Source: Actinomycetota bacterium (lineage in GTDB: Bacteria > Actinomycetota > Thermoleophilia > RBG-16-64-13). From it: a stretch of 64,000 nt of DNA. The first letter of the stretch is position 1; every line of letters begins with the position of its first letter. Shown here piece by piece: positions 63,968 through 64,000 of this stretch. The position numbers and the translations under genes are program-made. The stretch is taken from contig JADQBG010000015.1 in the NCBI GenBank assembly GCA_016278725.1, positions 124,001 through 188,000 of the forward strand, in the 5' to 3' direction. A model generated the notes under the pieces. That model saw only the letters and a program-made list of their open reading frames with translations. It searched no databases and had not been told where the DNA came from.

Positions 63968-64000
63968 GCGACTCGGCGGGAACCACCGTCGCCCGGGACT
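63964..64000 (+). CDS. Start of a downstream gene, cut by the right edge
   Basis: ATG 63964, after AAGGAGGAG, overlaps the Lrp stop as ATGA and gives MSDSAGTTVARD before the window ends. Too short to identify. The coupling implies that it shares the Lrp transcript. Confidence 0.6.
   Translation, partial: MSDSAGTTVARD

Overview
The window is GC-rich, gene-dense bacterial chromosome. It encodes both strands' worth of core metabolism and shows no phage, insertion sequence, CRISPR array, rRNA or recognisable tRNA. Frequent GTG and TTG starts, likely leaderless transcripts, DUF1385 and DUF362 proteins, an archaeal-type phosphoglycerate mutase, a caa3-type oxidase with subunits I and III fused, rubredoxin and two tungsten-type aldehyde ferredoxin oxidoreductases (AORs) suggest a deep-branching Actinomycetota or a relative, possibly thermophilic. 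It has both oxygen-respiring and ferredoxin-based metabolism. This placement is inference; no rRNA is present to confirm it.

Layout. 0-6 kb: an acyl-CoA carboxylase beta subunit cut by the left edge, rubredoxin, ApgM, a peptidoglycan hydrolase, and a moaD-macro domain-aminotransferase operon. 6-16 kb: a zinc-ribbon/coiled-coil protein, a Cys-containing HTH regulator, a NuoF-GltD fusion flavoprotein, a HIT protein, LysE and DUF1385 membrane proteins, an MFS exporter and a membrane HD-GYP protein. 15.5-16.0 kb is the only AT-richer gap, with hairpins and a short direct repeat. 16-23 kb: glucan phosphorylase, a peroxiredoxin whose active-site codon is an in-frame TGA, a ferredoxin-like protein, a small wHTH protein, and the complete queF-queC-queD-queE set. 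23-30 kb: UspA, heme O synthase, cytochrome oxidase (CoxB with a cytochrome c tail; CoxA-CoxC fusion) and a purine permease. 30-35 kb: an antiporter-DUF362-HAD operon and an FNR-like reductase. 35-41 kb: gltA-leuA-acnA, with a leucine-rich leader peptide before leuA. 41-51 kb: NYN/OST-HTH protein, small transporters, LysR regulator, serA with a class V aminotransferase, a Ca-type P-ATPase, SRPBCC and ferritin-like proteins. 51-56.5 kb: ilvD-ilvB-ilvN-ilvC. 57-64 kb: a class III aminotransferase, glutamate dehydrogenase, two tandem AORs and an Lrp regulator.

How the genes may work together. The right end reads as an amino-acid oxidation locus: amino groups go to 2-oxoglutarate, glutamate dehydrogenase recycles them, and the AORs oxidise the resulting aldehydes with ferredoxin, under an Lrp-type sensor. 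The MoaD protein, ferredoxins and NuoF-GltD fusion elsewhere could supply cofactor or electron exits. The ilv and leu genes make the branched-chain amino acids and carry their own regulatory DNA.

The points I would check first are the selenocysteine peroxiredoxin (TGA at 19395-19397), the leaderless leucine leader peptide (39836-39886), the operator over the ilvC promoter (52447-52481), the AOR/Lrp locus, and two proteins whose natural N-termini seem to need ATA or ATC start codons (13903 and 63464).
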